A stretch of DNA of 64,000 bases from Paragorgia papillata (Eukaryota; Cnidaria; Anthozoa; Scleralcyonacea; Coralliidae). Position 1 is the stretch's first letter, and each line of letters begins with the position of its first letter. Of the stretch, positions 59,301 to 64,000 are shown piece by piece. Both the position numbers and the translations under genes were made by a program. The stretch covers positions 124,001-188,000 of the forward strand of contig JAWNZC010000337.1 of assembly GCA_035771165.1 (NCBI GenBank), written 5' to 3'. The notes beneath the pieces were generated by a model. The model saw only the letters and a list, made by a program, of their open reading frames with translations. It was not told where the DNA came from and ran no database searches.

Positions 59301-61390
59301 CTCGAAACGTTAGAAATTTACGTTGTATAACTTTGGCAGTACTCAGACCTTACTATATATTTCGATTTGTATTTCAATACTGCCTACGCAGCACACTACT
59401 TCTATTTCACTGTTTGAATATAAATTTAGTTTGTCTAATTTAAACGAACTCGTGAAATCGCAAAGGAACACCTTTTACAACTTTCCCGTATCTTTCTTCG
59501 TTTTCGAGATATTGCAATTGGTTTGATATTTGAACGGTGGTCTCTAACGTCATAACCAGGGTGCATCATTTTCAGACATAGCAAACACAGTTATATCTTC
59601 AAGTTTGTTCAAGAAAATGAAACTGTGCGCATTAAAACGTCTGGTGACACGGAACATTTCACGGAGGTATACAAGTGATTTTGTAATGCATAAAAATACT
59701 GTACTCTGGTTAATCCATGTACTATTTAAAACATGTACTGCGAATGGCTTCAAAAACTATCCATATAATAAGCTCATATAGAAATCAATTTTGAAAATTG
59801 AAGTTGTTGAGCCGCAAAATCGGAGAAAAAGTTCACCGAAAATAGCGAGCGTGTCTCTATCACATATAGAGACACGACACGGTCATGATTTTCCTTTGTG
59901 TTTTCCTCATGAATTATTAATGAGTTTTTGAATTACATATCAAACAAACCGAAATTCGTATTTGAACTTAAAATACTCATTAATAATTCATGAAGAAAAC
60001 ACAAAAGAAATAAATACCGTAGCAGAGGTTGTAAATGGGATACAGCATCGTCCTGATTTACATAAACTTTAGCTTCGATTTTCTCGGCTAAAATAGAGTA
60101 TATCGCTAAAATAGTTGGTAAATATGGTTCTTTAGATGCATTCGTATCTTAAGTAATATACAACATTCGCGGCCGTGTTGTATCAGATATACAATCTCTC
60201 GCCTTCGGCTCAAGCTTGTATATCCGATACAACACGGCCGCTCATGTTGTATATATTACTTAATGAACATCAGTCAAACGTCTGTTCCACTAATTGTATT
60301 ATTGATATATACCTTTATTATTACTATAATCTATTTGTACCTTGTGTCTTTGCTTGGTAATATCCATTTGCTCTATACTTAGAATGAATAGGTCTGTTAA
60401 CATACGGCTGTCTCTTCGAACTCATTTGACCATAGTGCTTTGGAAATTGTGGTCTAATAACCTGCTGTGGTACTGTTCCAGTGCCTTGGTGTCCCACTGG
60501 CAAAAACCCTCGATGAGGTGCTATACCAGGAGGTACTATACCAGGAGGTATCCTACCAGGAGGTACCATGCCAGGTGTCCTACCAGGAGGTGTCATACCA
60601 GGAGGTACTATGCCAGGAGGTGTCCTACCAAGAGGTACCAAACCAGAAGGTACCATACCAGAAGGTGGAAAACCTGAATGGTACCAAGCTGGGAAACATT
60701 GCTGGTTACCATAAAAAGGCAGCGTTTGTGGCGAGACTAACCCAGATGTATATGGATACCCTGAATTGCGTATTCCAAACATAGCACTTGAATCTCTATT
60801 TTTCCTTTTTAAATTCTCATTCGATGATTTTGGGTGAGAATTAAAGTTGCTAAATTGTTGTGGTTTTATATCTTTTGTTTCTTTGTTAGTAGGAAAAGAA
60901 TCAAGTTGCCTGGTGGTCTTGTCATCATCGTCATCATCATCAGAAATGTATACATCAATTTCACAAACTAAGTCTGATTTAGCATCAGTTTGGAGTTTCA
61001 ATGGTTCTGAATTCTGAATATCAACACTAGGCAATGAAACATTCTCGTTTTTCTGCCTAGGAAGTTCATTTGCGAAAGGTATTGGTGTTGAAATGAGGGA
61101 AGAACTATCGGCAACAATTAATGGTTTTGCCTCTAAGTTATCATAATTGCATGTTCCCGCAAAAACGTTTGTTGATTGTGGAATCGAGCTTAAATGTAAA
61201 TCTATGTCAGTGTTTTCATTAAAGTTATCAAGTTGAGCATTTCTACCACTAGGTGCTAGAAGTTTATGCGTTGAGTAGTTGTCTATCGGTTCAATGCCAT
61301 CCAGGTTGTTGCCTGATGAAGGTGAACGACCATTGTTAGTACTATTAGGTCCATCTGTTAAGGTTAGGAGCTGATTTACTGCCTTTTCAA
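24079..61390 (-). CDS. N4BP2: NEDD4-binding protein 2 (N4BP2) orthologue, 19 exons, 5' end outside window
   Basis: Gene-level entry; exons are listed separately. N4BP2 family proteins join an N-terminal CUE (ubiquitin-binding) domain, a P-loop polynucleotide-kinase-like domain, DUF1771 and a C-terminal Smr domain, and are linked in the literature to ubiquitin binding, 5'-OH kinase activity and nicking or RNA cleavage. All these modules are seen here in the right order on the minus strand. Reading frame and intron phase agree at every junction, giving about 1,790 visible residues, close to the human length (about 1,770). Kinase motifs read GLPGSGKST (Walker A), STDDYF, AHEWN and IIDNTN. The Smr core has LDLHELHV and [11 protein letters not shown]. 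The first coding exon(s) with most of the CUE domain lie right of 61390, probably outside the window. Introns run from about 0.25 to 3.6 kb and are full of transposons. Confidence 0.93.
24140..24325. repeat. Foldback repeat, second copy
   Basis: Same family as 23370-23565. It fills most of the intron before the candidate last N4BP2 exon. Confidence 0.6.
24367..24496 (-). CDS. N4BP2: N4BP2 exon: second half of Smr domain
   Basis: Acceptor gtttgcatag, donor tacag|gtaaat. It encodes [20 protein letters not shown] and then [15 protein letters not shown]. This is the Smr catalytic or nucleic-acid-binding loop (ITGRGxHSxxGxxRIKPAV); the family's His after GRG-S is Arg here. Confidence 0.95.
24551..24664. 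repeat. Compound microsatellite (GTCT)n(GTCC)n(GTTT)n
   Basis: ctga, tgtc, then about 14 cgtc units, then tttg units. It starts 55 bp upstream of the Smr exon acceptor, in the intron 24497-27314. Confidence 0.95.
26899..27243. mobile_element. MITE of the GGTGGCTCGATAGGA family, short copy
   Basis: Arms cctctaaaacgttttgcctc and gttccttgcacagccc match 35879-36574 and part of 22650-22760. Confidence 0.7.
27315..27409 (-). CDS. N4BP2: N4BP2 exon: first half of Smr domain
   Basis: Acceptor ataggaatag, donor acaag|gtaaaa. It encodes [20 protein letters not shown], containing the LDLHxLHVxEA motif of Smr domains. The family usually has LDLHGLHV; Glu replaces the Gly here. Confidence 0.95.
27619..28102. 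mobile_element. Foldback element
   Basis: Inverted ends AGAGAGCTTAAGCA / TTGCTTAAGCTCTCT, inner cggacgg; gaacg-rich middle. Confidence 0.65.
28216..28275 (-). repeat. tRNA-like module, degenerate
   Basis: Minus-strand relative of 28690-28763 with a damaged D-arm. Confidence 0.55.
28452..28514 (-). repeat. tRNA-like module
   Basis: Minus strand: ggctcgatagctcaacaggt then aaatcccgctcgagtc; lies in the left arm of a palindrome (28302-28662). Confidence 0.7.
28690..28763 (+). repeat. tRNA-like module, best preserved
   Basis: A 7-bp acceptor stem (GGCTCGA / TCGAGTT with two wobbles), D-arm gctc..gagc, A box tagctcaacagg, B box gagttcaaatccc. The anticodon stem pairs poorly, so it is most likely a tRNA-derived SINE head. 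Confidence 0.7.
28846..28904 (-). repeat. tRNA-like fragment with A box
   Basis: Minus strand agtagctcaatggttagagt; cut by the MITE at 28905, the 5' bit resuming after 29149. No B box is visible. Confidence 0.55.
28905..29141. mobile_element. Foldback MITE with 8-bp duplication
   Basis: 237 bp with arms CATTGAACTAAAAATAACTG and its complement; flanked by ACTGGGAC on both sides (28897-28904, 29142-29149). It interrupts a tRNA-like module on the minus strand. Duplication length suggests a hAT element. Confidence 0.85.
30488..30555 (-). CDS. N4BP2: N4BP2 exon: helix between DUF1771 and Smr
   Basis: Acceptor tttctttaaag, donor accag|gtttgt. It encodes [20 protein letters not shown], the conserved helix (H..KI.EAN..AA..I) that ends DUF1771. 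Phase 0 to 2. Confidence 0.95.
30683..30820 (-). repeat. 25-bp minisatellite, short block
   Basis: About five units of aaattatctggtattaaacagaat type. Confidence 0.75.
31398..31780. repeat. 25-bp minisatellite with 50-bp higher-order unit
   Basis: About 15 monomers alternating between two types: tatctggcgttagacagag and tatctggtattaaacagaa. Single monomers lie at 5595, 5767, 18485 and 58180, so the monomer also exists dispersed. Confidence 0.88.
32167..32333 (-). CDS. N4BP2: N4BP2 exon: DUF1771
   Basis: Acceptor gtcttttctag, donor gatcag|gtaaga. It encodes [20 protein letters not shown] followed by [20 protein letters not shown]. This is the DUF1771 helical pair (YxxxRxEAxxHxxxRxxxxxxAxxAYxxGxxxxA) that nearly always precedes an Smr domain. 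Confidence 0.95.
32422..32887. mobile_element. Foldback element
   Basis: Inverted ends cgtattcttaggatgaatat / complement plus agagcccagctca arms. Confidence 0.72.
33554..33761. mobile_element. Mutator-like MITE, copy 2
   Basis: Same family as 20743. The flanking 9-mers (TCTTAACAC and AGTCAACAC) match at 6 of 9, suggesting an older insertion. It interrupts a repeat related to 39600-39910. Confidence 0.8.
33829..33856 (-). CDS. N4BP2: N4BP2 28-bp micro-exon
   Basis: Acceptor tttttatag, donor tttcag|gtatgt. It encodes VKLTNGPLS plus one base that completes the Gly of the next exon. Only 28 bp long, it is needed to bridge phase 0 to phase 1. A Mutator-like MITE lies 68 bp upstream of its acceptor. 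Confidence 0.75.
33857..35055 (-). other. N4BP2 intron with two elements
   Basis: MITE 33964-34230 and foldback 34524-34903 (gactttaagatctacggcg / cgtcctagcatcttaaagtc). Confidence 0.65.
33964..34230. mobile_element. Foldback MITE with 8-bp duplication
   Basis: 267 bp, ends AAGGTGAGGTAA / TTACTTCACCTT, perfect duplication AAGAACTA (33956-33963, 34231-34238). Interior arms carry caacaa / ttgttg tracts. It lies in an N4BP2 intron, 107 bp upstream of the micro-exon's acceptor. Confidence 0.87.
35056..35176 (-). CDS. N4BP2: N4BP2 exon: end of CUE-like segment and linker
   Basis: Acceptor ctttattttcag, donor cacgag|gtaaag, phase 2 to 0. It reads [17 protein letters not shown] and then a polar linker. 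NYxLxxTIxxV..S matches the third CUE-like helix in N4BP2 relatives. Confidence 0.87.
35251..35611. mobile_element. Harbinger-like MITE
   Basis: 361 bp, ends GGGCCTGTTTACAAGGAGGT / complement, flanked by TAA on both sides (35248-35250, 35612-35614). A TAA/TWA duplication is typical of PIF/Harbinger. Interior repeats of agggtnaccct type are subterminal motifs. Confidence 0.82.
35879..36574. mobile_element. MITE interrupted by another MITE
   Basis: Ends AAGGTGGCTCGATAGGA / TCCTATCAAGCCACCTT. Inside, 36007-36245 has ends gggtcgttcatatgaggc / gcctcatatgaacagccc. A local run of ctagaaatctttgtt units follows at about 36270-36380. Confidence 0.75.
37613..37737 (-). CDS. N4BP2: N4BP2 exon: second CUE-like segment
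   Basis: Acceptor ttgtgtttaag, donor caataa|gtgagt, phase 0 to 2. The 125 bp encode a charged helix then [17 protein letters not shown]. The FPGID...L..IF pattern resembles the first two helices of a CUE domain; the following exon continues it. Confidence 0.87.
38074..38408. mobile_element. Mutator-like MITE, second family
   Basis: 335 bp, ends CAACCTCATTCCCAGTACC / GGCCCTGGGAACGAGGTTG, perfect 9-bp duplication CTTTAATCA (38065-38073, 38409-38417). The terminal sequence resembles both other 9-bp families. Confidence 0.88.
38510..39164. mobile_element. Non-autonomous element with iterated GTTGAA motifs
   Basis: Ends AGGCCTGGCCAAACGCTTTC / complement. Both terminal 150-bp parts are built from many attcaaca / gttgaatg units in both directions, typical of clustered transposase binding sites. 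Confidence 0.75.
39360..39424 (-). CDS. N4BP2: N4BP2 exon ending in a GC splice donor
   Basis: Acceptor gtttatgtag; the donor reads gaggag|gcaagt, the standard GC-AG variant with otherwise perfect consensus. The 65 bp encode [19 protein letters not shown], like the family's EIM-E-A segment. Phase 1 in, phase 0 out, which matches the next exon only if the GC donor is used. Confidence 0.85.
39425..41320 (-). other. N4BP2 intron with two elements
   Basis: 39600-39910 foldback (gaaatatgaaatttatttc and gatatctcacgagtgagc) and MITE 40374-41161. Confidence 0.6.
40374..41161. mobile_element. MITE of the GTGCCCCTAACC family, long copy
   Basis: Ends AAGTGCCCCTAACCTC / GGGGTTAGGGGCACTT with arms of about 200 bp (gtgatgacgtaagataagg). 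Center AT-rich, non-coding. Confidence 0.8.
41321..41431 (-). CDS. N4BP2: N4BP2 exon: linker segment
   Basis: Acceptor gtgttttgtag, donor acatg|gtaact, phase 1 to 1. The 111 bp encode a basic then proline-rich segment ([14 protein letters not shown], then VEYIPPQH). No domain is recognised. Open frame and phase agree with both neighbours. Confidence 0.78.
41432..42497 (-). other. N4BP2 intron with one MITE
   Basis: 41720-41810 holds a gagcttggtgtaatgtaac fragment that recurs around 56640 and 56910; 42017-42410 is a MITE. Confidence 0.6.
42017..42410. mobile_element. MITE
   Basis: Arms aaacgaaatttcacttcagt and ggcttttacatgcctttcaa with complements on the right; about 120-bp arms. Confidence 0.75.
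42498..42558 (-). CDS. N4BP2: N4BP2 exon: short lysine-rich linker
   Basis: Acceptor gtcgacatag, donor tcttcaa|gtaagt. The 61 bp encode [20 protein letters not shown], with no domain. Support is phase (0 in, 1 out), consensus splice sites and position; composition alone would not identify it. Confidence 0.7.
42559..43226 (-). other. N4BP2 intron with a long-armed MITE half
   Basis: 42725-43076 carries the ttcaaataagacagacttaa end of the 23590 family. Confidence 0.6.
43227..43312 (-). CDS. N4BP2: N4BP2 exon: conserved linker helix
   Basis: Acceptor gtttttatttcag, donor ttcag|gtaatt, phase 1 to 0. It encodes [20 protein letters not shown], an amphipathic helix like the one that follows the [11 protein letters not shown] helix in vertebrate N4BP2. 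A broken IS630-type transposon sits in the intron just upstream. Confidence 0.88.
43469..45260 (-). mobile_element. IS630/Tc1-mariner-type DNA transposon, degenerate
   Basis: 1.79 kb element flanked by TA on both sides (43467-43468 and 45261-45262), with long terminal inverted repeats of about 260 bp (43469-43737 and 45004-45260) beginning CAGGATTTGCCCTTCAT on the left. About 25 bp of extra sequence interrupts the left repeat near 43503. Inside are two overlapping minus-strand frames of a DDE transposase. It sits in an N4BP2 intron in the same orientation as the gene. Confidence 0.9.
43829..44945 (-). pseudogene. IS630-type transposase, frameshifted
   Basis: The N-terminal half (44406-44945) has a helix-turn-helix ([19 protein letters not shown]). 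The C-terminal half (43829-44419) has IIFDGAPAH and [14 protein letters not shown], carrying the second Asp and the Glu of the DDE triad. The halves are in different frames, joined near 44410 by what looks like a 4-base insertion (gcat). The first catalytic position reads VGEC where the family has VDEC, so the first Asp also seems lost. The protein is therefore predicted to be inactive. Confidence 0.85.
46889..49758 (-). CDS. N4BP2: N4BP2 large central exon with two tandem repeat arrays and CUE-like segment
   Basis: 2,870 bp, acceptor gtgtttag, donor gcaaaag|gtatgc, 956 whole codons open. It starts [20 protein letters not shown], finishing the kinase module. The middle is Ser/Glu/Asp-rich and probably disordered. 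It holds nine near-identical 19-residue units ([19 protein letters not shown]) at about 48474-48986, then about 17 units of 12 residues ([12 protein letters not shown]) at about 47730-48350. Near 47233-47370 a helical stretch with [16 protein letters not shown] resembles a CUE or UBA-like fold. The end ([16 protein letters not shown]) matches the conserved helix before the family's linker. Long frames on both strands through the repeats are shadows: 36 and 57 bp are multiples of three. Confidence 0.93.
47728..48350 (-). repeat. In-frame 36-bp tandem repeat in the N4BP2 exon
   Basis: About 17 units coding [12 protein letters not shown]. Central units differ by single silent or missense changes (C to Y, G to V); the edges are more divergent, as expected of array growth from the middle. 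Confidence 0.95.
48474..48986 (-). repeat. In-frame 57-bp tandem repeat in the N4BP2 exon
   Basis: Nine units coding [19 protein letters not shown]; substitutions at only a few positions (T/A, G/D, S/F, K/G). Confidence 0.95.
49885..50092. repeat. Microsatellite (GAAT)n then (GGAT)n
   Basis: About 30 GAAT units followed by about 20 GGAT units with one interruption; lies in the 556-bp intron 49759-50314. Confidence 0.97.
50315..50391 (-). CDS. N4BP2: N4BP2 exon: end of kinase domain
   Basis: Acceptor aattatttag, donor cgaaag|gtggtt. The 77 bp encode [20 protein letters not shown] and join to ER|RNSHGV in the next exon. This corresponds to the family segment with an xEPxTxWW motif after the IIDNTN strand. 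Phases 0 in and 2 out fit both neighbours. Confidence 0.93.
50443..52110. mobile_element. 1.67 kb Mutator-like element, third family
   Basis: Ends CAACCTCGTACCCAGGG / CCCTGGGTACGAGGTTG with terminal inverted repeats of about 75 bp (continuing to CTGCTGACG) and a perfect 9-bp duplication GCACTATTC (50434-50442, 52111-52119). The inside is AT-rich with only short frames, the longest 76-83 residues (51268-51498, 51838-52089); none resembles a MULE transposase. It fills most of the N4BP2 intron 50392-52187. Confidence 0.87.
52188..52276 (-). CDS. N4BP2: N4BP2 exon: kinase domain, IIDNTN motif
   Basis: Acceptor gtttatcag, donor aatg|gtaagc. The 89 bp encode [19 protein letters not shown] followed by [21 protein letters not shown] is the most diagnostic signature of N4BP2-type kinases. 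Phase 1 in, phase 0 out. Confidence 0.95.
52277..53345 (-). other. N4BP2 intron dominated by a CAA/CAG array
   Basis: The left part (52480-52700) has an aaaacacaaaggaaatca repeat end; the right part is the 52751-53330 array. Confidence 0.65.
52751..53330. repeat. Mixed CAA/CAG trinucleotide array
   Basis: About 580 bp of caa and cag in varying order, broken by aataac and by one aagaccaccaacaccaaccc island at about 53192. On the transcribed (minus) strand it is a UUG/CUG tract. Every frame is open, which produces false poly-Q, -N, -T, -L, -V and -C frames. Confidence 0.97.
53346..53401 (-). CDS. N4BP2: N4BP2 exon: kinase domain, AHEWN motif
   Basis: Acceptor aaatatcttag, donor acagag|gtcagt. 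The 56 bp encode [18 protein letters not shown], matching the family pattern (Y-F-x-L-xx-AH-WN-x-R). It is found only by phase matching, because a CAA/CAG array begins about 10 bp past the donor and hides the exon in long low-complexity frames. Confidence 0.92.
53853..54279. mobile_element. Foldback MITE
   Basis: Arms of more than 75 bp starting CCTGGGTACCAGAGGCTC. Direct repeats of about 18 bp (cccaggattrtctccaat) flank it at 53831 and 54270, but the exact duplication boundary is unclear. A relative starts at 16374. Confidence 0.72.
55385..56210. mobile_element. Foldback element between nested neighbours
   Basis: Ends CATAGATATAGATAGGAGG / CCTCCTATATCTATG with attgc arms. It splits the older element 55300-56330 (tgcgatcaaatggattgac / caatcacatgcgtcagaa) and itself holds the Mutator-like MITE 55902-56120. 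Confidence 0.72.
55902..56120. mobile_element. Mutator-like MITE, copy 3, inside nested elements
   Basis: 219 bp, same family as 20743 in opposite orientation; flanking 9-mers GCTTTGGCC / GCTTTTGCC match at 8 of 9. It sits inside the foldback element 55385-56210. Confidence 0.87.
56416..56478 (-). CDS. N4BP2: N4BP2 exon: kinase domain, STDDYF motif
   Basis: Acceptor ttttccgtag, donor ggtggtag|gtaagt. The 63 bp encode [25 protein letters not shown] is the conserved second motif of this kinase family; its Asp residues are expected to contribute to catalysis or metal binding (known for related kinases, inferred here). A second possible donor (ggtg|gtaggt) lies 4 bp upstream but breaks the phase. 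Confidence 0.93.
56704..56770 (-). repeat. tRNA-like module, left arm
   Basis: Minus strand: tatggctcaaaggtttgagc (A box, D-arm), 7-nt anticodon loop ccggtca with a near-perfect stem (cctaa/ttaga), B box ggttcgaaccc. Position 33 is C rather than U, which argues against a working tRNA. Confidence 0.7.
57040..57113 (+). repeat. tRNA-like module, right arm
   Basis: Same module as 56704 in mirror orientation: cctcag...ctgggg acceptor pairs, A box tggctcaaagg, B box ggttcgaaccc, T-arm gcagg/cctgt; the anticodon loop has two extra A. Confidence 0.72.
58471..58549 (-). CDS. N4BP2: N4BP2 exon: Walker A of the polynucleotide kinase domain
   Basis: Acceptor gttacag, donor ggcaag|gtattt. The 79 bp read [19 protein letters not shown], a canonical P-loop (GxxGxGKS/T) in the form typical of N4BP2 and its L1/L2 relatives. 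It should bind the phosphates of ATP. Entry phase 1 matches the previous exon; exit phase 2 matches the next. Confidence 0.95.
59237..59275 (-). ncRNA. Hammerhead-ribozyme-like motif, minus copy
   Basis: CTGACGA then GAGC-ttc-GTTC and GAAACGTTAG. Stem II keeps pairing with wobble (GAGC/GTTC); stem I is weak. It lies back to back with the next entry. Confidence 0.5.
59274..59322 (+). ncRNA. Hammerhead-ribozyme-like motif, plus copy
   Basis: CTGACGA at 59284-59290, GGGC-cttc-GCTC, GAAACGTTAGA; three-pair stem I. With the minus copy it forms an inverted pair whose flanks both contain ggcagtactca. Confidence 0.6.
60341..61390 (-). CDS. N4BP2: N4BP2 exon: end of CUE domain and Pro/Gly-rich linker
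   Basis: Acceptor [18 protein letters not shown] the exon; donor caag|gtac ends it (phase 2 in, phase 1 out, 349 whole codons open). It begins with [13 protein letters not shown], which fits the last helix of a CUE domain. A polar low-complexity linker follows, with an acidic run (seven Asp near 60915) and a Pro-Gly-rich stretch of imperfect PPGxxPPG units (about 60510-60680). The proline units resemble a disordered binding segment; no catalytic motif is seen. Two antisense open frames over this stretch are shadows of the repetitive codons. The missing 5' base of the first codon must come from an upstream exon. Confidence 0.85.
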
Positions 61391-61486
61391 CTAAAAAATA
61401 GATTAAAACAAGTTAAAGGAAAATTAAAGAAGACCGGAAATATATGGGTGTAAAAAAGTAGAGTGCTGAGTAGGCAGTGTTTTAGA

Positions 61487-61873
61487 CAGGGACGTAGCCA
61501 GGATTTTGAAAGGGGACGAGCGAAACTTTTTGGGGGATCCGGGGGCATGCTCCCCAGAAAAATTTTGAAATCTAGTCTCTAAAATGGCATTTCCTGCATT
61601 TTGGGAGAAGATTTTACACAATTCTGAAAGTTTGAAAAGTCATAAAATACTAAAAAAAACAACCGTTGAGTTAAGTTACATGCGTGCGATACATACGGAG
61701 ACTGGATTAGGAGCCAAGGAAGGTACCATTTCACTAACGTCAGAAGAGCGAAGTCCTGAGATGCAGTCAATAACCGCTGGGTAAATCACCTGTGCATCTG
61801 AGTACAAGTGTTCAAAACAAAATTTCATCATGCAAAGGGGGGAGCGACCGGTCCCCCTCTGGCTACATCCCTG
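61487..61873. mobile_element. hAT-like MITE
   Basis: 387 bp, ends CAGGGACGTAGCCAGG / CTGGCTACATCCCTG, with a perfect 8-bp duplication GTTTTAGA (61479-61486 and 61874-61881). Same family as 7893-8214, including the internal stretch gggggcatgctcccc. Confidence 0.9.
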
Positions 61874-62243
61874 GTTTTAGATAGAGCAAAGTGAAAATGC
61901 GGTAAAATGAAGTTTTTGGTAAGGGAAAAGCATTTCACTGTGCTCTGGAAATATATGGAATGTTTATTATATACGTATCCCACAATGCAACGGCAACACA
62001 ATTGTTTTGACCATACGTGTTTAAATTTAATGATAATGACCAGCAGTAATTAATCCCAGTATTGTAATTTCGTAACAGAATTGCTCGTTATATTTTAAAA
62101 GTTTATTTTGATACAAAAGTCGACCACGCGGTTATTCGGCACATCAATATCTTGAAACTGAGAAATTGTCAAAATTCAAAAAAGGGCTTCTGTTTACATT
62201 TTCGTCGATGGTTGATTCCTCCACCAGGAAATTATGTTTTTAC

Positions 62244-62523
<280 letters not shown>

Positions 62524-62529
62524 ATCCGT

Positions 62530-63035
62530 CAGTCTAGGTTAAAACAACTAGTGACTAATCCAAATATTAAAATTGATAAAGAAATTATAAAACGTGTCTC
62601 TAAGGCTAAATTACTTGGAGTTATAATCGATGAAAAACTCAGTTGGGAGGATCATATAAATGATATCATTGTACCAAAAGTACTCAAAGGTCTTCGTATG
62701 TTACAAAATTTATGACCAATGTTAACAGTTCCTCAAATGGTTTCTTTGTATAAGGCACTTGTGTTACCACATTTTGATTACTGTAGTACCTTATGGGGGA
62801 ACTGTGGGGTTGTTTTGAGGAACAAACTCCAAAAATTAAAAAATCCTGCTACTCGAATAATTACCCGATCTGGATATGAGATCAGGTCAACTGAAATTTT
62901 ATCTTCACTTGGTTGGTATGACCTTGAGTCCAGAAGGAAAAGTAAAAAATGTCGCAATAATCAACAAGCTGCAGCATTTATTTTCCAGGTATCAATAAAG
63001 GAAAATCAGTTAAATACCTATAGCTATATTGTGGT
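62530..63035 (+). pseudogene. Non-LTR retrotransposon reverse transcriptase, C-terminal remnant
   Basis: Frame 1 reads [18 protein letters not shown], then an in-frame TGA at 62713, then LYKALVLPHFDYCSTLWGNC, LQKLKNPATRIITR and EILSSLGWYDLESRRKSKK. These are the thumb-side motifs of jockey/CR1-like reverse transcriptases (LG-ID..LSW..HI; LPHFDYCS..W; L..LQ...R.I). The catalytic YxDD part is absent. It is antisense to N4BP2 and begins right after the TCTG array, consistent with 5' truncation. Confidence 0.82.
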
Positions 63036-64000
63036 TGATTAACTTTTGCCATTTTTGTTCAAATTGTTCACAGAAAATGGAATTTTGTGTGTTGTAATTA
63101 TCCCTGTTGCATGGCTTCTACAAAACATATTATACCTTATTCTGTGTTTCTACATGAATTTTATTTCACTATTAAAGCATTAATTACTGACTTGTCTGGC
63201 TTAATCAGTTAAAAAGTTCTTTGCCAATTGTTAAAAATACGATTTTTCTTCCAGATCATTCCCCGACAAATCGATAAATTTCCCTGATGGGGAGAGGGGA
63301 CTAGGGTTCTCCAACATGGGGAAGGTAGACCCCCTGCCCCCTCTGGTGCCACCCCTGCATTTCATACGTTCAAACCAATAAATCATTGCCACATCCTTAG
63401 CAGGGATGGCAAAAACTGAATGAGGCAGGGGGGGCAGTGTTAATCAGGGTATGCAAATCCATCAATGCCCTACAATTTGATAGTCACATCATTTTTCAAT
63501 TTTTTGTTGTTAAATTAATACATACAAAATAGACTATTCAAAATAAACAGTTCACTTACATGTACTGTATATTACAGTCATTACAGATATTTATTGTAAT
63601 TTTATATTTGAAATGCCTGGAACTGGGAGGCATAATTATTATTGAAGTTATTCATTAAGGTTGTCACTTAAAAAATCCTAAAATGTAAGAATTTCAAAAA
63701 TTACTGTTCTGGTAGAGTTGGAAGTCTGACTTCAATGCTCTTTTCATCACCTGAACTGGTTACTTCCAACAAACGTTGCTGGTAAACTCATTTAATTTTG
63801 GGACTGCATTCTTTTTAATCTCAATGTGTCTGACTGTGTAACCTTCATTCTTACCCAATGTAAAATGTGTGATAAAAATTTTAGCCACTTTTTGCACAGT
63901 TAACTCATAAAAATTATATAGTTCACTGTTGCAGACAGGAAACCAACTTGCTGCCAATCATGGATGTGTACAAAATGACAGCTACAATTCATGTTTTTCT

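Larger units (their letters stand above)
58550..60340 (-). other. N4BP2 intron with repeats and hammerhead pair
   Basis: aagccccc units and a C run at 58620-58730; MITE 58838-59001 (ggctttccatttacacgg arms); hammerhead pair 59237-59322; half of a long-armed MITE at 59434-59960; hairpin 60125-60260 (tgttgtatcagatatacaa). Confidence 0.62.

Noticed and set aside
63760..63957. Upstream N4BP2 CUE exon ending at a GTAAGA donor
   Set aside because: The donor looks fine, but the encoded residues do not match a CUE domain.

Overview
The window is eukaryotic nuclear DNA from an animal. It is AT-rich, has small exons with GT-AG introns, and is packed with short inverted-repeat transposons. An anthozoan cnidarian (coral or anemone) is my best guess. 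It rests on the repeat types (foldback MITEs, tRNA-derived modules, hammerhead-bearing repeats) and on the invertebrate-style gene; nothing here proves the taxon.

One large gene dominates. From about 61.4 kb down to about 24.1 kb, on the minus strand, 19 exons chain together with matching intron phases and encode about 1,790 residues of a NEDD4-binding protein 2 (N4BP2) orthologue. In order: the tail of an N-terminal CUE domain (the rest lies right of the window), a Pro/Gly-rich linker, a P-loop polynucleotide-kinase domain split over five small exons, a 2.9 kb exon with two in-frame tandem repeat arrays and CUE-like helices, a conserved linker, a DUF1771 exon, and a C-terminal Smr nuclease-like domain. 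The last, very short exon is tentative. A second minus-strand gene starts at 13,130. Its first two coding exons carry one complete WW domain and most of a second; the rest was not found and may lie left of the window.

Everything else is repeats. Target-site duplications assign many elements: hAT-type (8 bp) at 3962, 7893, 28905, 33964 and 61487; Mutator-like (9 bp) at 20743, 33554, 38074, 50443 and 55902; Harbinger-like (TAA) at 35251; Tc1/mariner-IS630 (TA) at 43469, with a broken transposase. There are also tRNA-derived modules in divergent pairs, four hammerhead-ribozyme-like motifs, a 25-bp minisatellite, several tetranucleotide arrays, a 0.6 kb CAA/CAG array beside a splice donor, and a non-LTR reverse transcriptase remnant at the right end.

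Layout: 1-12.3 kb repeats; 12.3-13.1 kb start of the WW gene; 13.1-24.1 kb intergenic repeats; 24.1-61.4 kb the N4BP2 gene with element-filled introns; 61.4-64 kb probable upstream intron of the same gene with the retrotransposon remnant.
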